This document shows positions 44,952 through 54,013 of a stretch of 64,000 nucleotides of DNA, in pieces (position 1 is the stretch's first letter; each line of letters opens with the position of its first letter). This DNA is from Mangrovimicrobium sediminis (GTDB taxonomy: Bacteria; Pseudomonadota; Gammaproteobacteria; Pseudomonadales; Halieaceae). The notes under the pieces were generated by a model. It saw only the letters and a program-made list of their open reading frames with translations. It made no database searches and had not been told where the DNA came from. The translations under genes were made by a program, and so were the position numbers. The DNA lies in the NCBI RefSeq assembly GCF_004745945.1, contig NZ_SRLE01000007.1, positions 372,001 to 436,000 on the forward strand, in the 5' to 3' direction.

Positions 44952-47921
44952 TTACTGGCCGGTCACGCAGGGACGTGTGGCGCTGGTGTTGGACTCCGCG
45001 CCGAACAGTTTGCGCGCCATGCGCGGCACCAGGGTGAGGAATTCGGCGGTGGCATCGAAGGCCGCGGCGATCGGCGAGACGGTGACCTGGGGTTTGGCGA
45101 AGTCGCCGCGCAGGCGCACCGCGGAGGGAATCTGCAGGGATCGCGACTTGGACAGCGGGGTAAATTTCACGTCCATTTTTTCCTGCGGGAAGTCCAGTTT
45201 TGCAGTGCCCGTGGCGACCATCTTGGTGGTCTCGATGTACAGGTCGTCCGCCGTCGCCACGCCCTTTGCCAGCTTGAACTGGGCCAGGGTGCAGTCGATG
45301 TGGGTGGCATTCTCCAGCGCCGCGCCGGAGTAGAACCAGGCCAGCAGGTCGGTGGCAAGTACGTCATAGGCGGCGCCCTCGATCTCCGCATCCTCCAGGG
45401 CGAGGGCCAGACTGCCGTCCATGTTGCGCAACAGCGATTCGACATTCATCCCCTGTGCGCTGAGACCGCCGCGCAGGTTGGCGCGGCCGGTGACCTGAAA
45501 ATCGATACCCAGGTCGCGGGTCAGCGTGCTCAGCGGTATAGACAGCGCCTCCACGGCGAGACTGGCAAAGGGTGGGCTGCTGTTGAGGTCGATAATCCCG
45601 CGCACCTCGGCGGGCGACTCGTCGTAGGCGATGGACAGCCGGCGCAGGGTATAGCGGGCCTGCTCGCCGGTGAGTTGCAGGTGCAGGCTCTGGATATTGG
45701 TGTTCTCGCCGACGATGCCATCGATATCGACGCTGATATCGGTGGCGTAGCGTGGCGGGTTTTGCAGGTGATGCTCCAGGCGCTCGGCGAAGCTCGGCCC
45801 CTCGAACTGTTCCGCCGGTCGATAGCCGTCTGTCGCCTGCACTTCTGCCTGCAGGCCGAGGTCCTTCAGCCGCACCCTCGGACTGCGCAGCGCCAGGGTG
45901 AGTGATTGCAGTTTGTCCTGCTCGAACGTGAGTTTGCCCTGGGCATTGATGTGGGTCTGGCCCACGCGGACGTCGCCCGCCAGCGCCAGCGCGTCGGCCG
46001 CGCTGCTCAGGTGCAACTGCCCGTCGCCGGCCTGCAGACGCATGCCGGTTGCAGCCTCGACCCGCTGCGGATCGTGCAGCTTGATATCCAGGTCCATGCT
46101 GAGCGTGGCCGGCGTCGCGAGGTCCGGCACGCGGCCCTCGGCGCGGGCGTTGAGGCCGGCGCCGGCCAGCGCCAGTGCCAGGTCGTCGAGGCGGAAACGC
46201 TGCTTTTCCTGTACCAACTGTGCTGAGCCGGTGAGCTTGCCCAGGGCGGGGAACTGCTGACCTACCAGCGGCGACAGGCCGGCGACATCTTCGGCGAGCA
46301 ATTGCAGTTGCGCACGCAGGCCCTGCAGGGGTTGATCCTGCCGCGGGTAGACCGTGCCCGCCTGCGGCGTGGCGCGCAGCACGAGGCCCGGCGCGCTGGC
46401 GCTGAACTGGCCCTGGCCTACCTGCAGGGCTCGATCGTCGCCGCTGAGCCTGACCCGCCCGCTGAGCGCAAATCCGGCGGGAACATCCTCCGCACCGAAA
46501 CGCGCCAGGTGGGCGGTGTCCGGTGTTTGCAGTTGCACCAGCAGGTCGATGCCCTGCAGGCGTGTGGGAGTCTCTTCTGCGAACCCGGTGATGGCCGCCA
46601 CATTGCCGGACAGACGCATGGATACGTCGTCCGGCCGGCCCAGTTCCACCACCAGGTTGCCCAGGCTGATATCGCCCCCGGCCACCGGCCTCGCCAGCTT
46701 GCCGCGGGCGCGGAACGGCCCGGCTTCGAAGGGCAGTTCGCCGGTCCAGGGCGCGAGTACCGCGAGGTTCGGTCCCGCGATATTCACCGCGACCTGGTTG
46801 TGTGCTGCGCTGGTCTCGTCGGCCCTCAGGCGGCCGCTGACATTCACGCTGAGCCCGCTGTCACTGCGCGTACGCAACAGGAAGTGGTCGATCACCGGTT
46901 GGCGCAGGGAGCCGCTGATGCGCGCACTGGCGTCGGCGCTACCCAGCGGTGAGAGGTCCATGTCAATCCAGTCGACCAACATGGCCATGGATTCGACGGA
47001 GCCCTCGGCGTCCAGAGATAGCTTGCTGCCACTACCGCGATGGAACTCCAGTTCGCCGCTGGCGTGCACCCGGTAGCGGGGCCGATTGTCCAGGGTGAAG
47101 TTCGCGTCGGAGAGCTGGAACCCCTGGGTGTCGCCGCGCATCCGCGCCGCCACCACGAGGTGTCCGCGCAGGGCCTGGTGGACGCCAAAGCCGCGCAGGA
47201 AATCGGAGACCTCGGTGTAGTCGCCCTGCAATTCCATGTCGTAGGTGAAATCATCCTCGCCGCCGCGCAATTCTCCGGCGAGGTGAACGCGGCTGTCGCT
47301 GGCCGGGGCGCTCGCCGTGACATCGATATCCAGACCGGTGAACTGCCGTCCGCTGCGTACCGCGGCGATGTTCGCGGCCAGGGCCAGCGGCTCGCCGTCA
47401 TATTGTGCGGATGCGCCGAGGCGGTAGTGATCGTGATCGCTGCGCGATCCGGCAATCCCCTGCAGCGGAAACACCAGGGTTTCCTCCGCGGTGGTGACGA
47501 CGTGTAACTGCCCGACCTCCAGCGTGCGCGGCAGCCAGCCGGCATAGCCCAGCCACTCCCGCGGTTGCGGGTTGCTGGTGCTGTCGCGGTCGGAGACGTA
47601 GACGATGACCTGCTCTGCGCGCAGTGCCGTGTTGTCGAGATCGCCCAGGTACAGGTCCGTGGCGTCGATATCGCCACTGAACCCGAGCACGCTCAGGAAC
47701 GGCGGGCCGTCCTCCGCTTTGGGGTAGAGGTGGATTTCACGCGCGGAGACCTCCCCCTCGAGCGGACGCAGCACCGGGTCTACCAGTACCAGGCGCAGGT
47801 CGGTGAAGGTGTCCACCGCCCAGTCGGCCAGCCACAGCAGCGTGCGCTCCGAGCGCATCGCCAGCAGCGGCGCCAGCAGCAGGCACAGCAGCAGTAGCAG
47901 CACGATGACCAGCTTGCGCAT
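44952..47921 (-). CDS. AsmA-like family protein
   Basis: 989 residues. One N-terminal membrane anchor (VIVLLLLLCLLLAPLLAM) precedes a long beta-rich periplasmic region and an AsmA C-terminal domain (MNVESLLRNMDGSLALALEDAEIEG is diagnostic, followed by a segment with a conserved Cys). Such proteins bridge inner and outer membranes and move phospholipids or limit outer-membrane protein folding. It is monocistronic, 63 bases from the NSS gene and divergent from tRNA-Leu. Confidence 0.85.
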   Translation of the reverse strand: MRKLVIVLLLLLCLLLAPLLAMRSERTLLWLADWAVDTFTDLRLVLVDPVLRPLEGEVSAREIHLYPKAEDGPPFLSVLGFSGDIDATDLYLGDLDNTALRAEQVIVYVSDRDSTSNPQPREWLGYAGWLPRTLEVGQLHVVTTAEETLVFPLQGIAGSRSDHDHYRLGASAQYDGEPLALAANIAAVRSGRQFTGLDIDVTASAPASDSRVHLAGELRGGEDDFTYDMELQGDYTEVSDFLRGFGVHQALRGHLVVAARMRGDTQGFQLSDANFTLDNRPRYRVHASGELEFHRGSGSKLSLDAEGSVESMAMLVDWIDMDLSPLGSADASARISGSLRQPVIDHFLLRTRSDSGLSVNVSGRLRADETSAAHNQVAVNIAGPNLAVLAPWTGELPFEAGPFRARGKLARPVAGGDISLGNLVVELGRPDDVSMRLSGNVAAITGFAEETPTRLQGIDLLVQLQTPDTAHLARFGAEDVPAGFALSGRVRLSGDDRALQVGQGQFSASAPGLVLRATPQAGTVYPRQDQPLQGLRAQLQLLAEDVAGLSPLVGQQFPALGKLTGSAQLVQEKQRFRLDDLALALAGAGLNARAEGRVPDLATPATLSMDLDIKLHDPQRVEAATGMRLQAGDGQLHLSSAADALALAGDVRVGQTHINAQGKLTFEQDKLQSLTLALRSPRVRLKDLGLQAEVQATDGYRPAEQFEGPSFAERLEHHLQNPPRYATDISVDIDGIVGENTNIQSLHLQLTGEQARYTLRRLSIAYDESPAEVRGIIDLNSSPPFASLAVEALSIPLSTLTRDLGIDFQVTGRANLRGGLSAQGMNVESLLRNMDGSLALALEDAEIEGAAYDVLATDLLAWFYSGAALENATHIDCTLAQFKLAKGVATADDLYIETTKMVATGTAKLDFPQEKMDVKFTPLSKSRSLQIPSAVRLRGDFAKPQVTVSPIAAAFDATAEFLTLVPRMARKLFGAESNTSATRPCVTGQ

Positions 47922-48005
47922 TCGGTGGTTTCCGGGGGATCGACCCGCCCGAGTGTAGCACGGGGCAGGGCGGCTGCCGTGGCCCCGGGGGGCGAATCGA
48001 TGTGG

Positions 48006-48011
48006 TATGAT
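48006..48011 (+). promoter_or_regulatory. Extended -10 promoter for tRNA-Leu
   Basis: TGGTATGAT fits an extended -10 (TG-n-TATGAT, hexamer 48006-48011), with no -35 match. It would give an 85-base 5' leader before the tRNA. Confidence 0.5.
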
Positions 48012-48102
48012 GCCGCCGCTTCGCCGACCTTGTTGCGGCGCTCACCGCGCCTGCCCGGACGGTGAAACTGGCAGCCACAGGAGACTGAAACGCTCCTTCG
48101 AC

Positions 48103-48190
48103 GCGACGGTGGTGAAATCGGTAAACACAGGGGACTTAAACTCCCCCGGCTGTAATGGCCTTGCGGGTTCAAGTCCCGCCCGTCGCACCA
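48103..48190 (+). tRNA. tRNA-Leu(UAA)
   Basis: 88 bases with encoded CCA and a class II long variable arm. Acceptor GCGACGG pairs with CCGTCGC, anticodon TAA is at 48137-48139 in loop CTTAAAC between GGGGA and TCCCC, and the T-arm GCGGGTTCAAGTCCCGC is perfect. Confidence 0.96.
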
Positions 48191-48226
48191 GCTTCGAGAG
48201 CGTGGCCGGGGGAGGGCGTCCCTGGG

Positions 48227-48859
48227 TTAGCGAGTGCCCCGGTACTGCCCACTGGTTACCCGGCGACCACCCAGCCAGAGCAGCAGCCCGGCCAGGGCGA
48301 GAAAGTTCCAGGGGCCGAAGATCGGCACAGCCTGAAATGGTTGGGGTGTCACGAAACCGCTTGCAAACACGCGAATCCGGAACTCGTCAGAACAGGGATA
48401 GTCCAGCGGTGGCGGGCACGAGAACTCGCCGGCATAGCCACTCGGCACGGGTGGCCCATTGGTAGTGGCCAGTTGCACCCGTCCACCGGCATTGGTCAAC
48501 GGTGACCGAAAACTCAATTCAACGATTCCAACGCCCTGCCCGATAGCGTCCTGGGCAGCGTCGTCGATGTAGACAATTTCGGGGTCAGGTGCGAGCACAA
48601 TACGGGTCGAAACCCGATCGTAGAGGAAACCGGACACTGTCGTTTCGACGCCGCCCACAATTTCTGCCACACCGGGGCTGGTAGTCACATCGATATCGCT
48701 GTAGGTGTTGGTATCGGCGTCGAACACGAAAGAGCCCTCCACCCGGGCACCATCTTCGAACGTCACGTCCTGAAGGTACCATTTGACGGGTGCAGCCTCA
48801 GCAGCCACTGACAACATCGCGGTCAGGAGCGCGAGGGCAAAACTGGACGGGTTCTTCAT
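48227..48859 (-). CDS. Exported protein with PEP/IPTL-CTERM-like sorting tail
   Basis: 210 residues from ATG 48859; the open frame runs further upstream but only through antisense tRNA-like sequence. Signal peptide ends at AEA-APV. The body matches the style of surface proteins (VTFEDGARVEGSFVFDADTNTYSDIDV). The end has a short motif VPIFGP, a hydrophobic helix LALAGLLLWL and GGRR, the tripartite form of PEP-CTERM or IPTL-CTERM signals, implying processing by an exosortase-type enzyme. No exosortase is in the window. It lies between tRNA-Leu and a decayed tRNA-Leu-like sequence. Confidence 0.75.
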   Translation of the reverse strand: MKNPSSFALALLTAMLSVAAEAAPVKWYLQDVTFEDGARVEGSFVFDADTNTYSDIDVTTSPGVAEIVGGVETTVSGFLYDRVSTRIVLAPDPEIVYIDDAAQDAIGQGVGIVELSFRSPLTNAGGRVQLATTNGPPVPSGYAGEFSCPPPLDYPCSDEFRIRVFASGFVTPQPFQAVPIFGPWNFLALAGLLLWLGGRRVTSGQYRGTR

Positions 48860-49194
48860 GGTTGGGGGCTCTTCGGAGTGGCTTGTTGTGGCTGTATCAT
48901 CGCCTATCGACGGCTTTCGTAAAAGAACCTGGCGGCGGTTTGGACCGCATACTTGCCGATGTCGAGGAAGTAGCTGGCAATCTGCGAGATTGATTGCAGG
49001 GTGGTTGCCTGTTTGCGTGATGGCGAGCAACTTTCCGGTAAAGTAGGTGGGTACCGGATTCTTGCGTCTGGATCTGCAGTGATTCGGGGGGTCGGTTAAC
49101 TTAAAATCTCCCGGCTTTACGGCTGTGCCGGTTCGATTCCGGCTCCGGGCACCACCTGACAATCCAGCCCCAACCAGCCGCCTGATCCTTTAGC
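48860..49194. other. Gene-free stretch containing a tRNA remnant
   Basis: 335 bases between the CTERM protein start and the REC-GGDEF stop. Apart from the tRNA-Leu-like remnant at its right end I find no gene, no strong promoter and no clear terminator. Confidence 0.5.
49082..49154 (+). pseudogene. Degenerate tRNA-Leu-like sequence
   Basis: The 3' part is tRNA-like: T-arm GCCGG (49127-49131), TTCGATT and CCGGC, then TCCGGGC, A and CCA (49151-49154), with TTAAAATCTCCCGGC upstream resembling the anticodon arm and long variable arm of tRNA-Leu(UAA). The 5' acceptor GCCCGGA is missing and a TCGGTTAAC D-arm-like piece is fused directly to the anticodon loop, as if about ten bases were lost. It cannot fold as a normal tRNA. 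Confidence 0.5.
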
Positions 49195-50169
49195 TCAAAG
49201 CGCCCCCTGCAGCGCCGGATGATCCGGATACACCTTGGCCAGGCTGTAGCAATTCCTGCCGTTCTGCTTGGCCTCGTACAGCGCCGCGTCTGCACGATTG
49301 ACCAGGCTCTCCGAGGTATCCCCCGGCACCTGGCAGGCCACGCCGATGCTCACCGTCACCTTGGGCATCGCGCTTTCAATGGTTGCACCCCTGGAAATTT
49401 TTTCCGGCGCAGAGAAGCGCATGTTGATCTTGCGCGCAATCAGCTCGCCGCCCTCGAGGTCGGTCTCCGGCAGGATCAGCGCGAACTCCTCGCCGCCGTA
49501 GCGGCAGACCAGGTCGGTGGGGCGCCGGGCGGTCAGCTGCAGGGTGCGCGCGACAATCGCCAGGCAATCGTCGCCGACACCGTGGCCGTAGTCGTCATTG
49601 ATACGCTTGAAATGGTCGATATCCAGCATCAGCAGGGTGAGGGTGTGCTTGTGGCGCACGTGGTGCTTTATCTGCGCGCGCAGCTGCTCCTCGAAATGCC
49701 GCCGGTTGTAGAGTCCGGTCAGCGCGTCCTTGTAGGCGAGGCTGGTGAGGTATTCCTGTTGCAGGCTGAGGGTCAGCTGGTGCTTGATCCGGTTGAGCAA
49801 GGTAGTGTCGCAAAACGGCTTCTGGATGAAATCGTTGCAGCCCGCGTCCCAGCATTCCTGCTGCGTCTCGGGGTCGTCCGATGAGGTCATGAAGATGATC
49901 GGGATGGGCAGCCCGAATTTCTCCGAGCGCAGCAGTTCACATAGTTGTACGCCGGAGAGTCCGTGGGGGCCGAGCCCGATATCCAGGAGGATGAGGTCCG
50001 GCGCCTCCTGTTCAATCGCGCGCATGGCTTCCAGCGAATCACTGGCCAGCAGCACCTGGTAGTGCTTTTCCAGCAGCATCGCAAGCATGGTCTGGGTGGG
50101 GAGGGTGTCCTCCACGACCAGTATTTTCGCCCTGCGGCGCTCTTCCCTGTGAATGAAAGGGGATAGCAT
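49195..50169 (-). CDS. Response regulator with GGDEF output (diguanylate cyclase)
   Basis: 324 residues. A receiver domain with the acidic pair Glu20-Asp21, phospho-acceptor Asp63 (LILLDIGLG), Thr95-Ser96 and Lys117 is followed by a GGDEF domain with GGEEF at 225-229 and an inhibitory I-site RPTD at 216-219. It is built like WspR/PleD-type enzymes that make c-di-GMP when phosphorylated. It is divergent from the large hybrid kinase, its likely phosphate source. Confidence 0.95.
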   Translation of the reverse strand: MLSPFIHREERRRAKILVVEDTLPTQTMLAMLLEKHYQVLLASDSLEAMRAIEQEAPDLILLDIGLGPHGLSGVQLCELLRSEKFGLPIPIIFMTSSDDPETQQECWDAGCNDFIQKPFCDTTLLNRIKHQLTLSLQQEYLTSLAYKDALTGLYNRRHFEEQLRAQIKHHVRHKHTLTLLMLDIDHFKRINDDYGHGVGDDCLAIVARTLQLTARRPTDLVCRYGGEEFALILPETDLEGGELIARKINMRFSAPEKISRGATIESAMPKVTVSIGVACQVPGDTSESLVNRADAALYEAKQNGRNCYSLAKVYPDHPALQGAL

Positions 50170-50204
50170 CCGGCTCCTCCTGCTGGTGTCGCGCTGAGCT
50201 CTTT

Positions 50205-50228
50205 ATAGTCTTCAACTGAAGCGACTAT
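50205..50228. repeat. Imperfect 24-bp palindrome between the two signalling genes
   Basis: ATAGTCTTCA (50205-50214) and TGAAG-CG-ACTAT (50217-50228) are inverted around AC with two extra bases on one side. It lies 36 bases upstream of the REC-GGDEF start and 222 bases before the kinase start: a possible operator. Confidence 0.5.
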
Positions 50229-50449
50229 CGACTCGTCGGCAGAAATCTTTAGCTGTTCCAGCGCTAAAAAAGTGCAGCTTTGTGATGTGCCGCGATTGGC
50301 GTGGCTTCGCGCCCGGCGCGGCTCAGCCGGGGTATTCACTTTGACGAATCGGCAGTCACGGCTTGTTGCGGCCAGAGCAAGGCGTATGCTCGGCTCAAGC
50401 TTTCTCGCGGTCGGCCGATAGCCACTGGGTACCCCTGGAGACATCGCGC

Positions 50450-53400
50450 ATGGACGGATTGAGAGCGTCATCGGAATCCTCCGGCCAGAATCGCGTGTTG
50501 CTGGCTGCGGTGTTCCTGTTGTTCGTCTGTTTTGGCGCGGTCTACCTGATCGAGCGCCACGTGGTGAGCAACGCCCTGCAGGAAGCCACCCGCGAGCGCA
50601 TTGACCTGCTGCGCCAGCGCCTGCTCACCCGCCTGGAGGTGGAGCGCAGCGCCGTGCAGTTCCTGTCGCGGGTGCCGCCGGTGTCCGGAATCTACCGCGC
50701 CACCCAGTCCGGTGGTGTCGACCCGCTGGATGGCACCACGACGCAACAGTGGAAGCAGCGCCTGGAAAAAATCTTCACCGCCTATATCGGTGAGCATCCG
50801 GAAATCGCCCAGATTCGCTATATCGGCGTCGCCGACGGCGGGCGCGAGCTGGTGCGTGTAGACCGCAAACAGGGTCTCCTGGGGGCGGTGGGCCAGGCCC
50901 GGTTACAGCGCAAGGGCGAGACCAAGTATTTTCGTGAAATCGTCAGCCTCAATCCCAGCGAGACCTACGTCAGCCACATCGAACTGAACCGGGAATACGG
51001 CAAGCTCGACTACCCCGAGTGGCCGACCTACCGGGTCGCCAGGGGCTACTACGACGAGAGCGACCAACTGTTCGGGTTCATTATCGTCAACTACCGGGCC
51101 GCTGAATTGTTCAAGCTGTTGCAGACCGGCCAGGAGGGCGAGGTGAACCTGCTGCTCAACGACCGGGGCGACTTCCTGCTGCATCCGGATCCTGTCGTGG
51201 CCTTCGCCTTCGAGCGCGGTGAGGCGCTGCCCTGGGATGCCTACTATCGCGCGCCGGTGCCCGCCGCCGGGCGTGGCTGGCAGTCGGTCACCGGCCCGAC
51301 CGGGCGTGTGGATAATGTCCTCGCCGCCAGCATTCCGCTGATGGGCGGCAGTGTCCCGAATGCCATACGCCTGGTGCTGGGTGTCGACGATACCTTCCTG
51401 CAGCAGCGCATCATGCGCGGTACCGCCAAGATGGGCACACTGCTCGCCGTGGTTATCGGCGTTCTGATGTCGGTTATCTATTCCCAGCGCCGTGCCCACC
51501 AGGCGCTGGTGCAGACCGGCCGCGCGGAACGCCGCTACGAGTCGACGCTGGATTACACGCCGGTAGCCCTGGTCTGGCTGGACCAATATCTCGATGTGCA
51601 GTTCGCCAACCGCACCGCGCGGCAATTGTTTGTCGGCGTTACCCCTGGCGAGAAGCTCTCACTCAAGCTGTTTCCCGAAGCGACCCGCCGGTGGGGCGCG
51701 CAGGCCTGCCAGGGCACGCTGGAGGACGGCAGGACGCGCCAGCAGGACTCGTGGTATCACGCCAGTGACGGCGAGGAGTGCTTCGGCCGGATTGTGGTCG
51801 CCCCCATCTGGGAAGTGGGTGCAGAGCCCGCCGGCGTGATCGTGATCGTCGAGGACCAGACTGGCTTGAAGCACGCGGAGCAGCGCCTGTCCGAGGTCAA
51901 CCAGGGCCTGGAACAGGAGGTGGAAACCCGTACGCGGGCGCTGCTGGAGGCGGTCGAGGACGCCCAGGCAGCCACCCGCGCCAAGGGGCGCTTCCTGGCG
52001 ACCATGAGCCACGAGATCCGCACTCCCCTGCACGCGGTGTTCGGGATGCTCGGGTTGATGCGCCGCGAGTCCCTGAGCAGTTCCCAGGCGGAACACCTGG
52101 ATATCGCGGAGAACAGCCTGCGCGGGCTGTCCGGCCTGCTCAACGATATCCTGGATTTTTCCCGGCTGGAGGAGGGCAAGCTGGACGTCGCGGCGATCGA
52201 ATACGAGGTCGAGAGGGTGTTTCACGCCTGCGTGCAGGCCCAGGCCGTGGCAGCACGCGCCAGGGGCCTGGAGCTGTTGGTCGACCTGGTGGCGCTGGGC
52301 CAGACGCAACTGGTCGGCGACCCGAATCGCATTCGCCAGATACTCAATAATCTGCTCAGCAACGCGATCAAATTCACCCATTCGGGCAGGGTGGTGGTGG
52401 CCGCGAGCATCGAGCCCGGCGAGGCGGCGGGGACCTGCGAGCTGTATTTCAGCGTGCGCGATACCGGTATCGGCATCGGTAGCGACAAGCTCGAAGCGAT
52501 CTTCGGCCAGTTCACCCAGGCCGACGAGGGCACTGCGCGCGAATTCGGCGGCACGGGGCTTGGGCTTTCGATCTGCCGGCAACTGTGCGAGCTCATGCAC
52601 GGGGAGATCCTGGTGAACAGCAAGGAGGGCGAGGGCAGTACCTTCACGGTGCGCCTGCCGCAGGTGTTGGCGGAGCATGCGCAGGACAGCCTTGCGGCCC
52701 CCGATCTGGGCGGCAGGCAGGCACTGGTCGCTCTCGATAACCTCGAACTGACACACATTTTCAGCAAGACGCTCAAGGCCTGGGGCGCGAGCTGCCTTGC
52801 CATCGAGGACGACGTTCTCGGTGGCCAGTTGGCTGTGGGCTCAGGCAGCCAGCCCTTCGACCTGCTCGTGGTCCCGGAGTCCGCCTGGCGGCGGGATCGC
52901 CTGCTGCTGGATGACTACCGCGCTCACTGGGATGCGGTGCGGCGTCCTGTCCTGCTGGTGGTGGAAGACCCGCTCGGCGGGGCGCAAGCGGATGACACCG
53001 CGTTTGACGAGCGCACAGCGCTGCTGGCGATGCCGGCGTCCTCGCGTTCGATCAAGGTCGCGCTCGGCCTCATGCAGCGCGAAGGGCGTGGCACCGCGGC
53101 GCGCGTCGATCCGGCTTCTGATGCCGGCCACGGGCTGCAGCTGGAGGGGGCCAATATCCTGGTAGTAGACGACCACTATGCCAATCGCGAGGTGCTGCGC
53201 TGCATCATTGTGAGCAGCGGGGCGAGGATTATAGAGGCCAAGAACGGGCTGGATGCCATCTCGGCCATGCAGCAGGCGCCCCTCGATGCACCGATACACC
53301 TGGTACTCATGGATTGCCACATGCCGGTGATGGACGGGTACCAGGCCACCGAACGCATTCGCTCGGGTGCGGCGGGCCACCGCTACCTCAAAGTCCCGAT

Positions 53401-53989
53401 CATTGCGCTGACGGCGGCGGCGATGAAAGGCGAGCGCGAGCGCTGCCTGGCACTGGGCATGAGCGATTACCTGAGCAAGCCGTTCGAGATATCCCAACTC
53501 GAGGCGCTGGTGCGCGACTGGCTGGCGGATTTCGTCGCCGCAGCCGACCTCGAGCCGATCGAAGGGGAGCAGTCGGCCCGGCAAGACTCCCGTGTCGACC
53601 TACCCCGCGACACGGCCGGGCCGACCCCCCACCTCACCCCGTCCGAACAGGTCTGGGATCGCGAGGGCGCACTGCGGCGTATGGGCAACCGGGAGGACGT
53701 GCTGCAGCAGGTGCTGCGTACCTTTGCCCGCACGGCCCCGGACATGTGGTCCCAGCTGCGCGCGCACCTGGCAATTGGCGACCGCACACAGTTCCGCGAG
53801 GTTGCCCATGGCTTCAAGGGCATTGCGTTGAATGTGGGGGCGACGGATATCGCTGAAATCGCCCGTCACCTGGAGCGCAATGCCGACAAGGCCGAGGACC
53901 ACGAACTCGCCGCCGTGGTCACCGACCTCGAGGTCGCGGTGGAACGCTTCCTGGATATTGCCTGCACGCCCGATTCGAACACGGGCTGA
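50450..53989 (+). CDS. Hybrid sensor histidine kinase (CACHE-like sensor, PAS, HK, REC, Hpt)
   Basis: 1179 residues from ATG 50450, with CTGGAG upstream. One helix near residue 20, a periplasmic sensor of about 270 residues resembling dCACHE, a second helix near 330, PAS (about 365-480), coiled coil, HisKA with His521 (TMSHEIRTPLHA), HATPase (NLLSNAIKFTHSG, DTGIGI, GTGLGLSICRQL). Then a receiver-sized domain lacking an Asp acceptor at the expected place, an intact receiver (Asp955 in VLMDCHMPVMDG) and a C-terminal Hpt with His1120 (AHGFKGIALNVGA). Phosphate would flow His521-Asp955-His1120 and on to the divergent REC-GGDEF protein; that partner is inferred from position. Confidence 0.94.
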   Translation: MDGLRASSESSGQNRVLLAAVFLLFVCFGAVYLIERHVVSNALQEATRERIDLLRQRLLTRLEVERSAVQFLSRVPPVSGIYRATQSGGVDPLDGTTTQQWKQRLEKIFTAYIGEHPEIAQIRYIGVADGGRELVRVDRKQGLLGAVGQARLQRKGETKYFREIVSLNPSETYVSHIELNREYGKLDYPEWPTYRVARGYYDESDQLFGFIIVNYRAAELFKLLQTGQEGEVNLLLNDRGDFLLHPDPVVAFAFERGEALPWDAYYRAPVPAAGRGWQSVTGPTGRVDNVLAASIPLMGGSVPNAIRLVLGVDDTFLQQRIMRGTAKMGTLLAVVIGVLMSVIYSQRRAHQALVQTGRAERRYESTLDYTPVALVWLDQYLDVQFANRTARQLFVGVTPGEKLSLKLFPEATRRWGAQACQGTLEDGRTRQQDSWYHASDGEECFGRIVVAPIWEVGAEPAGVIVIVEDQTGLKHAEQRLSEVNQGLEQEVETRTRALLEAVEDAQAATRAKGRFLATMSHEIRTPLHAVFGMLGLMRRESLSSSQAEHLDIAENSLRGLSGLLNDILDFSRLEEGKLDVAAIEYEVERVFHACVQAQAVAARARGLELLVDLVALGQTQLVGDPNRIRQILNNLLSNAIKFTHSGRVVVAASIEPGEAAGTCELYFSVRDTGIGIGSDKLEAIFGQFTQADEGTAREFGGTGLGLSICRQLCELMHGEILVNSKEGEGSTFTVRLPQVLAEHAQDSLAAPDLGGRQALVALDNLELTHIFSKTLKAWGASCLAIEDDVLGGQLAVGSGSQPFDLLVVPESAWRRDRLLLDDYRAHWDAVRRPVLLVVEDPLGGAQADDTAFDERTALLAMPASSRSIKVALGLMQREGRGTAARVDPASDAGHGLQLEGANILVVDDHYANREVLRCIIVSSGARIIEAKNGLDAISAMQQAPLDAPIHLVLMDCHMPVMDGYQATERIRSGAAGHRYLKVPIIALTAAAMKGERERCLALGMSDYLSKPFEISQLEALVRDWLADFVAAADLEPIEGEQSARQDSRVDLPRDTAGPTPHLTPSEQVWDREGALRRMGNREDVLQQVLRTFARTAPDMWSQLRAHLAIGDRTQFREVAHGFKGIALNVGATDIAEIARHLERNADKAEDHELAAVVTDLEVAVERFLDIACTPDSNTG

Positions 53990-54013
53990 GGCCGCCGTAC
54001 ACTGCGACGGCAG

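Noticed and set aside
44889-45905. 338-codon plus-strand frame over the AsmA-like gene
   Set aside because: Antisense to the AsmA C-terminal domain; no family motif.
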